Positions 32,313 through 43,892 of a stretch of 64,000 nt of DNA are shown here, one piece after another (position 1 is the first letter of the stretch; each line of letters begins with the position of its first letter). The stretch lies in assembly GCA_039519185.1 (NCBI GenBank), contig CM076847.1:46197708-46261707 (forward strand). Direction: 5' to 3'. A model generated the notes under the pieces. That model did not search any database and had not been told where the DNA came from. It saw only the letters and a list, made by a program, of their open reading frames with translations. Both the position numbers and the translations under genes were made by a program. The stretch comes from Astragalus membranaceus (Eukaryota; Streptophyta; Magnoliopsida; Fabales; Fabaceae).

Positions 32313-34900
32313 ATGGCATCTTCAGACAAATCTTCTACCTACACCACCAATGATCAACATTCACACCTCCCACTAAAACAAATCCCAGGTACCTATGGCC
32401 TTCCATTCTTTGGTCCAATCTTCGACCGTCTTGACTACTTTTACAACCAAGGTCGTGACAACTTCTTCACTACACGAATCCAAAAATACAATTCCACTGT
32501 CTTCCGAACAAACATGCCACCAGGTCCTTTCATTTCCTCGGATCCACGTGTCGTAGCACTATTGGATGGTGCTTCCTTCCCAATCCTCTTTGACAACAAG
32601 AAAGTTGAGAAACTCAATGTCCTTGACGGTACTTACATGCCCTCCACTAACTTCACCGGTGGCCACCGTGTTTGTGCTTTCCTCGACACCACTGAATCCA
32701 ACCATACACTCATCAAAGGCTTCTTCATTAACACTCTTGTTAATCGAAAAGACTCTTTTATCCCTCTCTTTCGTTCCATTCTTTCTGATGCCTTCAACGT
32801 GATAGATGATCAGTTGACTGGGAAAACTGGCAAGGCTAGCTTTGACTCTGTTATTGGCGTTGCTTCCTTTAACTTCATGTTTCGCCTCTTATGCGACAAC
32901 AAGGATCCCTCCGAAACTAACCTCGTTTCCCAGGGTCCCAAACTGTTTGACACGTGGATGTTATTGCAGCTCGCGCCACTCGCCACTTTAGGTTTCCCCA
33001 AGTTTTTCAAGTACCTTGAAGATTTCTTGCTCCGTACTTTTCCTTTCCCTGCATTTTTGGCCAAGTAAGGTTTATTTTTTATTTTTTTCGCTTGCACTCT
33101 TTAGTTACAACTTAAAACTTCGGTGTAAGTTTTTTTTTGGGACCATCGCTAGCTACCCACAGAGTGTCTCAACGCTTTCAATGAAAGACTAATATCCGCT
33201 CATGTTTAGGATCAAATTTCGCACTAGCCAACACCGAGTTTGTCCACTGCGAGAATCGAAGCCAGGAGGGGTCGACCCCCCGTGTCCTAGGATAGATTAA
33301 ATCACTAGGCCACCGGTGTTGGTAAACTTTAAGTTGGGTACAAATTTCTTTAGAAGTGGGCAAATTTAATTCTAAATATAATTTTAAATTATATGCTTTT
33401 AAAAATTAAATTTTAAATTTATTAATATTTCAAAGTAGCTTATAAAATTGATCAATATTCAGGTAATTTATAGATTCAAAAAATATTTTGTACAACTGAT
33501 ATGATAAAAAAATGTCCCAGTAAATTTATAGGTGGTGTTTATCGGTCTATCTGCATATTAAAAATATGATAAAAAATTTAAATCTAACAACAAATTTAAT
33601 TTATGTTAATTTTAGGAAGAAATGAGTTGAGAATATTTCATGATTAAAGTGACAATCCATTAGTTAGTTAACAAACATAAAAGAGTATATATAAAGTAAT
33701 TTTAGGAGTTTGTTTGATAGGATATTATCTATATTTTGGCGTGCGTTACAGGCTAGAAGTAATCCTCCTACTTGTTTATATTGTGAGTGATTTGTTGATC
33801 CTATTGTTTGTATATTTAGGAGGTAGTTGTTCTTTCAAGTTTTCTCGATGATATCTCTTTTTTGTATTTGAACTGAGTACTTCATGTGCTTAGCTATTTT
33901 TATTTATTATATGTTTGCCTTTCAAAAAGAAGAAGTCGAAGATTAAATCTCGAAACTTAACATTTCTTTTTTTTTTTTTTTTGAGATTGAAACTTAACAT
34001 TTCTCCCTTACCTATAGCTAATTACAAACACTAACATATCCATTTTTATTAAAATATATTATATATTGTTTTTAAAAGCAAACATATTTTTTTAAAATGG
34101 AGAGTTAAGGGACTACGCCCATTACATACATAATCTCAAAATAGTCATATATACAGCAAAAATAATATTATTGTTTGGCTAGGTCTGGTTATAAGAAGCT
34201 CTACGAGGCGTTTTCAACTTCAGCTACGACGATTTTGAACGAAGCCGAGAAAGCAGGATTAGAAAGAAGTGAAGCATGTCATAATATCATTTTCATGGCA
34301 GGTTTCAACGCTTATGCTGGGCTGAAGATTCAACTTCCAATATTACTAAAGTGGGTAGGTTTGGGTGGTGAGAAGTTGCATAAGGAGCTTGCAAGTGAGA
34401 TAAGAAGAGTGGTTAAAGAAGAAGGTGGGGTTTCAATTCAAGCCTTGGAAAAAATGCATTTGGTGAAATCAGTTGTTTATGAAGCTATGAGGATAGAGCC
34501 TGCAGTACCTTATCAATATGCTAAGGCTAGAGAGAATTTGGTTGTGAATAGTCATGATGCAATGTTTGAGATTCAAAAGGGTGAGATGATATTTGGGTAC
34601 CAACCATTTGCGACAAAAGATTCTAAGATTTTTGAGGATGCTGAGGAGTTTGTTCCGACGAGGTTTGTTGGGGAGGGTGAGAAGATGTTGAAGTATGTGT
34701 TATGGTCGAATGGGAAGGAGACTGAAGAGCCTTCTGTGGGTGATAAACAATGTCCTGGGAAGAATTTGGTTGTGCTTATGTGTAGGTTGTTGTTGGTGGA
34801 GTTCTTCTTGCGTTATGACACGTTTTTGTTTGAGACTGAAATGGTTGCTTTTGGTGCTTATGTTATAATCACCTCACTTGTCAAGGCCTCCACATTCTGA
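32313..34900 (+). CDS. CYP74 cytochrome P450 (CYP74C-like), two exons, apparently intact
   Basis: Exons 32313-33064 and 34183-34900 join in frame (donor AA|GTAAGG, acceptor GGCTAG|G) to give 489 residues, normal for CYP74. CYP74 enzymes rearrange fatty acid hydroperoxides without oxygen or a reductase, in the oxylipin pathway. Motifs: IPGTYGLPFFGPI, FDRLDYFYNQGRD and FRTNMPPGPFIS near the N-terminus; the I-helix block FNAYAGL (about 292-298); EAMRIEPAVPYQYAKAR (K-helix region); FGYQPFATKD; and the haem loop DKQCPGKN with the Cys ligand at about 441. There is no obvious plastid transit peptide, as in the CYP74C branch, which holds 9/13-hydroperoxide lyases and some 9-allene oxide synthases; the product cannot be told from motifs alone. 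The I-helix has Ala where FNxxGG is usual. It is the only intact host gene I see in the window. Confidence 0.93.
33137..33325 (-). repeat. tRNA-derived SINE in the CYP74 intron
   Basis: Minus strand: CAACACCGGTGGCCTAGTGA (A-box-like), GGACACGGGGGGTCGACC and GGCTTCGATTCTCGCAG (B-box-like), with a 3' part ending GGTAGCTAGCGATGGTCCC. A fragment of the same family lies at 31525-31600. It does not touch the splice sites. Confidence 0.75.
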
Positions 34901-35207
34901 ATTCTCAAGTTTAAGTGATTTTCTTTTCCTTTCCTTAATTTTCATTTGTTTCTTGTTGAGTCATTTTTATCCGTTCCTGGTTATTCCCGACGCGTCTGTG
35001 AATCTGCCATTTGTTTCTTGTTGAGTAAGAATTTAATTTACAGCTAATAAATGTTATTATATGAGTTTGGGTAACAATTTTATTTTATTCTTTGTAAATT
35101 ATCTATATAATTCCTTTGATAAAAAATCATATAAATATGAAATTTAATTAGACAATGTATTGAAGGTATCAATAAGGGTTGTCACCAAAAACAAAGTATC
35201 AATAAGG
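34901..35207 (+). other. 3' untranslated region of the CYP74 gene and spacer
   Basis: AT-rich after the stop. TTTCTTGTTGAGT occurs at about 34948 and 35010. Candidate polyadenylation signal AATAAA at about 35046. GTATCAATAAGGG occurs at 35167 and again at about 35197. Confidence 0.5.
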
Positions 35208-35312
35208 GCTGGTCCGAGTGATAACTGGACTCAGATCCCATCCCAAGGTCTTGGGTACGAATATTGGGTGTGACAAAAACTCTGTTGGGATTGGAGAACC
35301 AATGACATATAG
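35208..35312 (+). repeat. tRNA-derived SINE, uninterrupted relative of the one at 24543
   Basis: Reads TGGTCCGAGTGATAACTGGA (A-box-like), GATCCCATCCCAAGG and GGGTACGAATATTGGGTGTG (B-box-like), then GACAAAAACTCTGTTGGGA. It serves as the reference that shows the 24543 SINE is split by an LTR. Confidence 0.78.
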
Positions 35313-36038
35313 TAACCAAAAAGAGACAATGTATCTTTATATTTAAATCCCATGGTAGTCTCCATGTGGGCCCTCCCCCACATTTTGGAGCCAAATTTCC
35401 CCCCTTCCCTCATTTTTTGTTTCCTTCTCCAAAACTCACTCCACTAGTGCAAAATCAGCTTTAAAAAGCACTATTTTGAATCGGTTGTTTCAATAATTGT
35501 CCCCCTCTACTACATATAAAGAGGATTCAAGAAAAAAAACGGTCACTTTTGGTGTGCCATTTTTCTTCCCACTTTACCCTTTATTACCCAATACAGTTTT
35601 ACCCCATTACCCTTAGTACACCGTTACTCTTACAAGAATGTGAAACATTTAATTGAAAAACCGTAAAGCAAGAGTGTTAAGAACGTGAAAACTGGAGAGC
35701 GGTTGACAAGGGGAAGAAAGCACACTTCTCTCTAGTTAGAAATTAGGTTTAGTGACACGTGGCATGTTAGTGACACGTGGAACAATGGTCCAATGGGATG
35801 AAGACACGTGGCCACGTCAGTATTTTTTATGCCTTTTTTTGATAGAAAATTGACCGAGGGGCTTAACCGCAAACGCTTAATATTTGCAATGGTCATTTTA
35901 AAAAAAAAATTTGCAGGGGCTTAAATGGATTTTGGCCATATTTGCAGGGGCTTATCATATATTTAAGCCTAAAAATTAATAGATTTTAATACAATTGTAC
36001 AAAACTGATTTATAAGGCGAGTAATGTCCTTTTCTGAT
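35313..36038. other. Intergenic; pieces of MITE-like repeats
   Basis: CACTAGTGCAAAATCAG at about 35442 looks like a CACTA-type terminus but has no partner. At 35855-35972, TTTGCAGGGGCTTAAATGG and GCAGGGGCTTATCATATATT resemble one arm of the foldback element that follows. TGACACGTGG occurs twice near 35752-35780. Confidence 0.4.
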
Positions 36039-36325
36039 AAGGCTTAAATATGTTTTAGGCCCCTGCAAATATAGGGTGTTTTGGTTTAAGCCCCTGCAAA
36101 AAATTTTTTTTGTTAAAAGCCCCTGCAAAATGACATATTTTGTTATAAGCCCTTCTATGACTAAAATGTTAGCCTTAACGTGGAATGCTATGATTGCTGG
36201 ATATGTTGAGAAGGGCTTATAACAAAATATTTCATTTTGCAAGGGCTTTTAACAAAAAAAAATTTTTCAGGGGCTTAAACCAAAACACTCTATATTTACA
36301 GGGGCCTAAAACATATTTAAGCCTT
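36039..36325. mobile_element. Foldback MITE, GGCTTAAATATG family
   Basis: Near-perfect inverted arms of about 110 bp: AAGGCTTAAATATGTTTTAG at the left and its complement ending at 36325, with GCCCCTGCAAA repeats inside. Non-coding. The family is abundant in legumes and is usually placed with Mutator-like elements. No clean duplication is seen at this copy; a relative is at 57948-58291. Confidence 0.85.
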
Positions 36326-36585
36326 CTTATAATAATTTTTTACGCTTCATCTCTAGTCCATTAGAGGAGCCTATTATCGTGAAAAAGTTGGAACAAATAA
36401 ACTCTATTATGAACAAAAAAAAACTCTTTTAAAGCTTTATCTATATTCTGTGTAGGACTTAAGTTTTTGCCTACATTATATAATACTGCTACTGCAAACA
36501 CTTTCGGTTGTATTCGTTAACATAAGTTCATATATATGCTTCTCAATTCAAACATGACATCATAGCTATACAATAGTTCATATAT
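36326..36585. other. Spacer, nothing recognised
   Basis: AT-rich. AGTTCATATATATGCTT occurs twice (about 36526 and 36574), the second running into the truncated LINE. Confidence 0.4.
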
Positions 36586-37489
36586 ATGCTTTTAGCCCTG
36601 GGAATTGCTATAAGATGGGTGGATAGAATCAAGACCTTGGTTTCAACAGTGACCTACTCCTATACAGTAAATGGCTTTCTCTCTATGAAGCTTACTCCTC
36701 GAAGAGGCTTGAGACAAGGAGATCCTCGTTCTCCTAATTTGTTTATTTCGGTCTTTGATATTCTCTCAAGAATGATTAATGATGCATTTTCCAAAAATGT
36801 GATTAAAGGGATTAATCTTGCTCCTGAAGCCCCTGCTCTTACTCATCTTTTCTTTGGAGATGATGCAATAATGTTTTCTCAAGATAGCCTTGGTGATCTA
36901 TATCAGCTAATCTCCATTTTAAACAAGTTTACTTCGGCCTCGGGCAAAAGAGATATTAATCTTGATTCTAATGTTGGTGAGCTGGTGATTATGAACCATG
37001 GATGGAACCTACATACTTTAAGGCAAAATATGAGTCCAAATTCTGTAATAGGTGCATTACAAACTCCACTTTCTTGGTCTGATCCCACTGATGTACTATT
37101 TTGGCCTTTCTCTAAAGAAGACTCTTATATATAGTTAAGTCAGAGTACAAGAGGCTCAATGATCTTCTGCTTATTTCTACTCAGTAAGCCTCTTCTTCTA
37201 CTGGAATTCCTAAGGAGTGTTGGAAGATAATTTTGGGAGCTAAGGTTCTGGGGAAGATTAAACACTTCTTCCAATGCTATTGTTGTTAGAGATAATTTAG
37301 CTCTAAAGAAGATTGCCAGAGATGGTCTTTCCTCTGTTTGTCATCTTAGTCCAAAAACTGTGGAACACTTATTTCTTCTATGGCCATGGACTCAACCTCT
37401 CTTATTCGGTTCTCATATTTACCCTCTACCCTCAAGCCTTAATGTTAGAGCTTCCAACTTGGATGCTGGACCTTTACAATGGTTGGGAG
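36586..37489 (+). pseudogene. LINE reverse transcriptase, 5' truncated (part 1 of 3)
   Basis: Reads VDRIKTLVSTVTYSYTVNGF, GLRQGDPRSPNLFI (the conserved GxxQGxPxSP block), HLFFGDDAIMFSQD (normally FADD; here Ala is Gly) and a frame to 37134. After a damaged stretch comes the zf-RVT region: CHLSPKTVEHLFLLWPWTQP and PLPSSLNVR. The start lacks endonuclease and early reverse transcriptase, usual for truncated LINEs. At 37489 an hAT element cuts in; the LINE resumes at 38957. Confidence 0.88.
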
Positions 37490-38948
37490 CAAGGTTTCAA
37501 ATTGCGGTTGCGGTTGCGGCAGTTGCGGTTGCGGCCATTTGCGGTCGCTGTGATGCGTATTGCGGTCAATGTGGCGTGAAATAATTTTATATTCGCACAA
37601 AAATTTAAAAAAATCCTATAATATTTGTAATTCTTTATATATCTTTTATTTATAGTTTTTTTTATAAACTTTCATTCATTTTCAAGACATTATATCACTG
37701 GTTGTAGTGAAACAAACATAATCTAAATAATAAAACTTTCTAAAATCTATTATTTAAGCAAATATAAGCATGGCATAAAGAAGTAAGAATTTCATAGTAT
37801 ATAATATATAACATATCTTGGTCAAAAAATATATATATATATATAACATATAATACAAACCAAGTCACAAATGGTTTTAATTTAAACGAAACTAGAATCA
37901 AATTGAGATTACACTTCATAGAATCTGATTGTAAAAAGCAACGTCATATTGTCACCACACAAGATACACACTTTCAAATTTCAATACAAATCATTTAATT
38001 AACTATAAATTAATTATAAATTAATTCTCATTGTTTTTTTGACCAAATTAGTACTCATTGATAAAAAAAACAAATTGTGCAAAAAAGTGATGCTGGCCAA
38101 CGGCCACACTACAGCCCACGCATGATCCACATTTTGGGGGTAAAAAAAAGACAAAACAAAAGCCACAAACCCACCCACTGGCCACTACCATAAACCCACA
38201 CACACAAGTCAAAACTCAAATCCTTCTCACTTCTCAACCACACACACAAATCACAACACACGAGTCACGACACACAAACCCCACATTTCTCAACCACACA
38301 CAGACCCCCCACCCCACGACACACACACAGTCACACACCATCACTCACTCCATCACAACCCAAACCCCACAGTGGCACATAACAACCCCCACAGCAGCTA
38401 ACTAATACCAAAGAAGAAGATTAGAAGAACTGAAAAATCAAATGAAGAAAACAAAACAACAAAACAGAGACATCAAATCTTGGTGGAGCAGCAAGGAAAT
38501 GACAAGAAAATAGAACCAGATCAGGAGAGAAACATTACCAGAAAGAGGGAGAGAGGTGGCGTGGAGTCTTTGAGAAGAGAGGAAAGGAAAGTAGATGATA
38601 GGAAGGAAGGTAGATCAGTAGATGTAAATCTGATTTTTCTTCTAAATGAGTAAAGTGGAAGAAAAAGAATAGTAGAAAGGTAAGAGAGTCTCCTTTTCAG
38701 TCTGAGAAATTTGATTATCAGATTGTACTGACTACTGAGTACAACAGAGTACTGCTTGAAGCTGATGTGGTTAAAACAAGGTCGTTGCGGTGTTGTTGCG
38801 GTTCCATTGCGGTTACGATGCGATTACGTTGCGGAAAAACATGGGATTGAAGACCACAACGCAATTGCGGTGGGATGCCGTTGCGGCGACTCCCGAAACC
38901 GCAATATTGCGGCCCAACAGGTGTTACGATCCGCAATTTGAAACCCTG
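37490..38948. mobile_element. Non-autonomous hAT element, TSD GTTGGGAG
   Basis: Ends CAAGGTTTCAAATTGCGG and CCGCAATTTGAAACCCTG are inverted repeats of about 18 bp with one mismatch. GTTGGGAG at 37482-37489 and 38949-38956 is a perfect 8-bp duplication, the hAT signature. Subterminal regions hold many GCGGTTGCGG / CCGCAATTGCGG motifs. The interior has a CA-rich tract (38190-38390) and no transposase, so it moves only with help. Confidence 0.92.
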
Positions 38949-38956
38949 GTTGGGAG

Positions 38957-39071
38957 AATAATAGTTGTATTAAGGAGTTCCTGCTCTCTCCGTTTATGTT
39001 CCTTATTTGGGGTATTTGGAATCTATGAATGACTGAAATTTTAACAACACCCATCCTAATCCTATGGCAAC
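38957..39071 (+). pseudogene. LINE, part 2 of 3
   Basis: Resumes immediately after the hAT duplication. Degenerate frame with NFNNTHPNPMAT just before the second interruption at 39072. The same frame is picked up at 43548 (LIMAKAQCLEY). Confidence 0.75.
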
Positions 39072-39099
39072 CACTACTAGAAAACCTCAATTTAGCGTC

Positions 39100-39300
39100 C
39101 ATTTGGTAGCGTCGGCCCCCGACACGGACGCTAATAGCGTCGGATTAGCGTCGGTAAAGCCCACGCTAAGCAAAAAATGATATTTGACGCAAGGAGATAC
39201 AGATTAGCGTCGGCTAGGCCCACGCTACGTGATAAGATATGCGACGCTAAAAAGTGATAAGGTTAGCGTCGGCCGGCCGACGCCGGCCGACGCTAGTTTT
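39100..39300. repeat. CACTA subterminal repeats (TAGCGTCGG family), left
   Basis: Eight or more TAGCGTCGG-like motifs in both orientations, including a GGCCGGCCGACGCCGGCCGA palindromic patch near 39272. The same motif recurs at 43230-43540. Confidence 0.88.
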
Positions 39301-39305
39301 ATGTT

Positions 39306-39391
39306 AATTTGCCAAAATACCCTAACTCTCCCACTCTTCTTCTGTTCATTCCCTCCCTCACTCTTCTTCTGTTCATTCCCTCCCTCACTCT
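39306..39391. repeat. Short direct duplication in captured leader
   Basis: CACTCTTCTTCTGTTCATTC occurs at about 39331 and again at about 39358, followed each time by CCTCCCTCACTCT. It is part of the captured 5' leader of the EMC8/9 gene. Confidence 0.75.
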
Positions 39392-39569
39392 CTCAGTCTC
39401 GCGCCTCTCTCACCGAAACCCTAATACGACATCGTTAGAGAGTGTGGTGCAAGGCCACAAACAAGTGAAACAACACCAACGCCAACATCGAAGTCCACAA
39501 GCCAAGTACACAACACACAACAACAGGTGATAGTTGTTTGGCATCAGGAACTGAATCACTATCAGAGTC

Positions 39570-41405
39570 ATGGGAAGTAGCGATTTGAGGTACGAGGTTG
39601 CACAGAACGCTTACATCAAGCTAGTTCTCCACTCTCTCAAACACCCCACCTCCGCCGTCAACGGCGTCTTGATCGGCCGCATCTCCCCTTCTAACGACAC
39701 CGTCGAGATTACCGATGCCGTCCCTCTCTTCCATTCCCACATCCCTCTTCTTCCCCAACTCGAGATCTCTCTCATTCTGGTACCTTCTCTCTCTTTCTCT
39801 CTTCTAGGGTTCTATGCAATTTCCTCTTTCAATTCGGACCCCAAATTGTTATCTAGGAAATAATCCCTAAAGACTCATGCTTTTTTAAATAACATCCAAC
39901 TTAATCAACTGGGCCGATCTTCTTTTCTTTTGGGTATCAGTTAATTCAATTATTGATTACTTGGATTCTCCATATTTTTCTGATTTATTTTTATTTTGCA
40001 ATTACAATTGTTTGAAAGATTGATAGAGGAATATTTTTCTGCTAAAGGGTTGAACATAGTTGGATATTTTCACGCGAATGAGAGGTCTGATGATTATGAG
40101 CTTGGTGGTGTGGCTAAGAATATTGGTGATCAAATCTGCCGTTACTTTCCCCAAGCAACTGTTCTCTTGGTATGTATTGGAATTTTTGCTGTTTTTGATT
40201 TAGATTGTGTTAATTTTTTTTTGTTTATCATCTTTTTTGTTCCTTTTCAATTCTTTGCAGTTAGATAACAAGAAGCTTGAAGCTTTGAAGAAGAGCAAGG
40301 GCAGCAGTGCTGTAATGCAGGTTAGCAGTGTTATCTGTAATGGAAATCTCTTTCATATAGACCTCTAATCATTTGTCATATGAATACTTCTCAATGAATT
40401 TTTTGTAGACTTCTCTAGATAATACGTTCGATCAAATAATCATATATCGACAAATCCTCAAGGGGAGTAGACTAAAATTTCAACCCATTAGATATGTGTA
40501 TATTCTGCAGTCCCCTTTTAGCATCCGAAAACGAGCAGTTTGCTTTTACTTTTTTGGTTTCTCATGTTGGTTTTGGGGCTAGTCTTGTGCAGTATTATTT
40601 AAATTAGTTGTAAAATCTTGGAACTCAGATCTGGTGGCAAGGCTTAAAATCACAAGGCTTGAATGTTTTTCTTCACTCCCTCCTCCTACTTTCAGCACAA
40701 GCAAAAGATAGGAGTATTCCTTGTTTGATTTCCCACACCTTGCAGCATATTGATCTATCCAATTCGAAATAATTATGTTGTGGCAATTTGCACGGTTAGC
40801 TTAATTATACAGGCTACAATCTCAGGCCACTATCACCTTCATCCAACATTTGTCCACTTTATCAGTTAAAAAGAATACATGCCGTTTTTTCTTGCTTGTT
40901 ATGAAAATATTGGTTCGTCCGGAAAGCACATTCTTTTTTCCCTTTCCTTCTTTTTTGTTGATAAAAGGAAAAACTCATTAACTAAATGTTATATAAGTAT
41001 GGCTTTTAAGTGTTTATGCTATTATATTATATGTGTTCCCCTATATGTTGTAGAGCCATCTTTTTGTTGATTGCATTAACCAAGATTGTTTTTTCAATAT
41101 GGTTTAGCTTTATGTTAGGGATGCATCCAAGAACTGGAAGTTGGTTTAGTCAGACGGGAACAGTCGTTTCGCTCTCATAGAGCCATCAGCGAATCTGGTC
41201 TTATTGGACTATATTTCATCTGAGAAATGGAAGGACATTGTAGATTTTGATGATCACCTCGATGACATAAGCAAGTAAGTTCTTTTTTGCCGCCGCATGT
41301 GTTTCTTTCCTTAGATATTTATACATGCAGGTTTAACTGACCACACACAATCTATCTTCAAATTTTGTTTTCAGGGATTGGCTAAACCCAGGGCTCTTCA
41401 ACTGA
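39570..41405 (+). pseudogene. Captured ER membrane protein complex subunit 8/9 (EMC8/9) gene, five exons
   Basis: Exons by homology and GT-AG signals: 39570-39779, about 40019-40169, 40261-40320, 41108-41274 and 41375-41405. The product resembles EMC8/9 (UPF0172; JAMM-fold subunit of the ER insertase): MGSSDLRYEVAQNAYIKLVL, NGVLIGRISP, then LNIVGYFHANE, GVAKNIGDQICRYFPQA, LDNKKLEALKK, SEKWKDIVDFDDHLDD and the C-terminal DWLNPGLFN before TGA at 41403. The whole coding gene and its introns are present, from start to natural stop, inside a CACTA element. Damage: one extra base (net) at the exon 2 border after ISLIL, and TAG at 41147-41149 in exon 4 after NWKLV. It is unlikely to give full-length protein. 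Confidence 0.92.
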
Positions 41406-43229
41406 TCCCAGTCCTTGTCCCCATTTTTACCCAATTTACAGTGCAAGTGGATGATGTTCAGGCATATTATGGCGTAAATGCTGGATTCTCATGAAGAACA
41501 ATCACGGATAGATTTTGACATTAGGAACGCTGTTTCAAGAGAAACTTATTCAGATGTATAAGCAAGATATTTATGATCCAGTTATAACAATTTTCAGTCT
41601 TCCTTCTATCAAAAGGTTTAATGGATCTACTCATACTTTTTGACATAGCTTTTTTTGCATGTTTGTGTGTCCTGGGCTATTTGTTTGATGAAATACTTCT
41701 TATAGCTTTTTACTTTTAGCATGTGTTTGGATTCTGATAAAATTACTGAAATCCCATTCATCTTTGTTATTAGTGTAAATCTTTGTATAGTTATGAGGAA
41801 TCTCTGTTCTCTGGTCTGTTGCTTATTGACAAGCCATTCTTGTTTATGTTGTTCAACACCAGATTTGAACTATATAGTAAACTTGAATTATGTTTGTGTG
41901 GTTGTTTGAATTACTTGATGAATGTTTCTGCATTACTTGATTGTAGGCTGTATGTTTGTGTTATGTTTTTGATATGGATTTATATGCCTCTTAAGTCAGG
42001 ATTGGTAGATAAATAGTTTGCAGTTGCATCTTAAGTTACTTTGAGGGTTTGGGTTTGTGCTTTTTTTGCTGGTATAGATAAAATACTGGGCTTTTAGTTA
42101 TTGTATGTAATTCTGTTATTCTGTTTATGGATTCAATTGAATTATGTTTTACTGATAATTCTTTTTGAAGGATACCAGCTCTTTTTTCCCCCACACTTGC
42201 TTTTTTCATACAGAGAAAAGGGACAAATGAAATACCTTCAATGGCGTGCGGAGAGGGATTTCTTGAGGGAGAGGAGCAGCTTGTGTTGCTCTGCACAAAC
42301 ACTACTCATATTATGTGAAAGAAGATGAATGGGTACGTAGTGAGTGAGAGTTATATAGGACAGTTTCAGGTTATTCATATTTAGGTGAGGAAAGAGAAAA
42401 TAAGGAGAGTGATAGTGATCCACATTCTGCACAAACACATTGATGCTCTCTTTGGCATTTCAGTTTTTATCAACTTGCAAGTGCCCTCGGCCGTCATGCT
42501 TTTCCTATCATTTGATGTTAGTCAAATGTCTCATGAATAACACTAATAGAATTTCATAGCCACTAAGCACTGAGATTTGAAAAAAACATTTTATTTAACT
42601 TTCACAATTGTGATAAGATGTCTAACAAAATGCAGATAAATATACCGCATCAGTGGCTAGTGGGGGCTTAGTTTGAAAGCCTATTGTTTAAATATGTATT
42701 CATCCTATTAAGTGCTGATGATAATGGTAAAGGTATTCAAAGAGCAGATACTTTCCTTTTAATTTATTTTCTAGTATTAAGGTTATGAACAACACACTCT
42801 GATTATGATACCACTTTCCTTGTTTAGTTCTTTCAATTAAAAGTAATCTGTTGTTGCAGGTTCATAAGGTCAACATGGACCGTGCTTCTTATTGCCTACA
42901 TTGTTTTGCAGGACATCATAGATGATGACTATGTTACATCTTGATTTTATTTGTAGTGCAATGGATGCAAAACACTTTGATGATGACTATGTTACCTATT
43001 TTGTAGTTTCTCTAGATGTTGAATGTCAAACACTTTGATTTGTTGTTCAGATTAGTTATGGTATTTTGTTGTTTCGGGATTAAGCATTTTGATTGGTTAT
43101 ATTGTTTTTTAATTGTACTTAAGTAATAGGTGAAATGTAAATTAGTATAGTATAAAAAAAAATGTAAATTAGTAGAAGGTGTGGAAAGCAAACTAGGTAG
43201 TTGATGTTCTTTAAAAAGAAACCAATTAT
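41406..43229. other. CACTA interior downstream of EMC8/9 copy
   Basis: T-rich sequence that probably includes the captured 3' flank of the EMC8/9 gene. No other protein could be recognised. CACTTTGATGATGACTATGT-like phrases repeat near 42926 and 42973. Confidence 0.45.
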
Positions 43230-43544
43230 TAGCGTCGGCACAACGGATGCTAATATTTGTTGACTTTTTCGTTGGTTGACATTAGCGTCGGCCAGGCCTA
43301 CGCTAATATTAAATAGTTGACTTTTTTTTGGAGTTCCCTGTAGCGTCGGCCTTAGCGTTAGTGTTCGATTAGCGTAGGCTTAGCCGACGCTAATGTAGCG
43401 TCGGTCTGAATATATGGGACGCTAAAGATTAGCTTCGACCGTTTTAGCGTCTACGTGTGGCCGACGCTAATCCGACTCTAAAATACTGTTAGCGTCCATT
43501 TCTGGTCTTTTAGCGTGGGCTTTTGGCCTACGCTAAAAGCTGTT
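43230..43544. repeat. CACTA subterminal repeats (TAGCGTCGG family), right
   Basis: Dense TAGCGTCGG/CCGACGCTAA and TAGCGTGGGC motifs in both orientations, matching 39100-39300. Confidence 0.88.
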
Positions 43545-43547
43545 AAC

Positions 43548-43892
43548 TCTGATTATGGCTAAAGCTCAATGCCTAGAATATCACCAAGCACAAAAGACCA
43601 CTGCTCAAGAGGATCTAAGTATACCTTCTGTGTCTAATTTTAAAGGGTGGAGACCACCTAGATCTACCTTTACAAAGTTCAATTGTGATGCTTCTTTTAA
43701 CAAAGATACGGGTAAAGGGTGTGTGGGTGTTGTGTGTAGAGATGATAAGGGGTGTGTAGAGATGATAAGGGGTGTCGACTTACCGCTTTGGCTGTGAAAA
43801 TCTTCGCCTCCTCGGTCCTTGTTGCTTAAGCCATGGGTCTGCGAGAAGCTATGCAAGTTCAAAAACGACAAAAGCAATAACAACAACATATA
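43548..43892 (+). pseudogene. LINE RNase H region, part 3 of 3
   Basis: Continues the LINE after the second Pack-CACTA: MAKAQCLEYHQAQ, then RPPRSTFTKFNCDASFNKDT and GVVCRDDKG, the RNase H-like domain found at the 3' end of plant LINEs. GTGTAGAGATGATAAGGGGT is repeated in tandem (about 43734 and 43752), breaking the frame; LTALAVKIFASSVLVA follows. The third CACTA cuts in at 43893. Confidence 0.85.

Larger units (their letters stand above)
39072..43544. mobile_element. Pack-CACTA transposon carrying a complete EMC8/9 gene copy
   Basis: Begins CACTACTAGAAAACC at 39072. Subterminal TAGCGTCGG/CCGACGCTA repeats are dense at 39100-39300 and again at 43230-43540. AAC at 39069-39071 and 43545-43547 is a 3-bp duplication, and removing the element restores the LINE frame (PMAT|LIMAKAQ). 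The right end finishes GCTGTT instead of TAGTG, so that terminus has changed. The only gene inside is the EMC8/9 copy at 39570-41405; no transposase is seen. The rest (about 41406-43230) is T-rich, gene-flank-like sequence. Confidence 0.88.

Noticed and set aside
32313..33068. Reading the CYP74 first exon as a truncated 251-residue protein
   Set aside because: A GT donor at 33065 and an AG acceptor at 34182 join it in frame to the second half, giving a full-length 489-residue CYP74.
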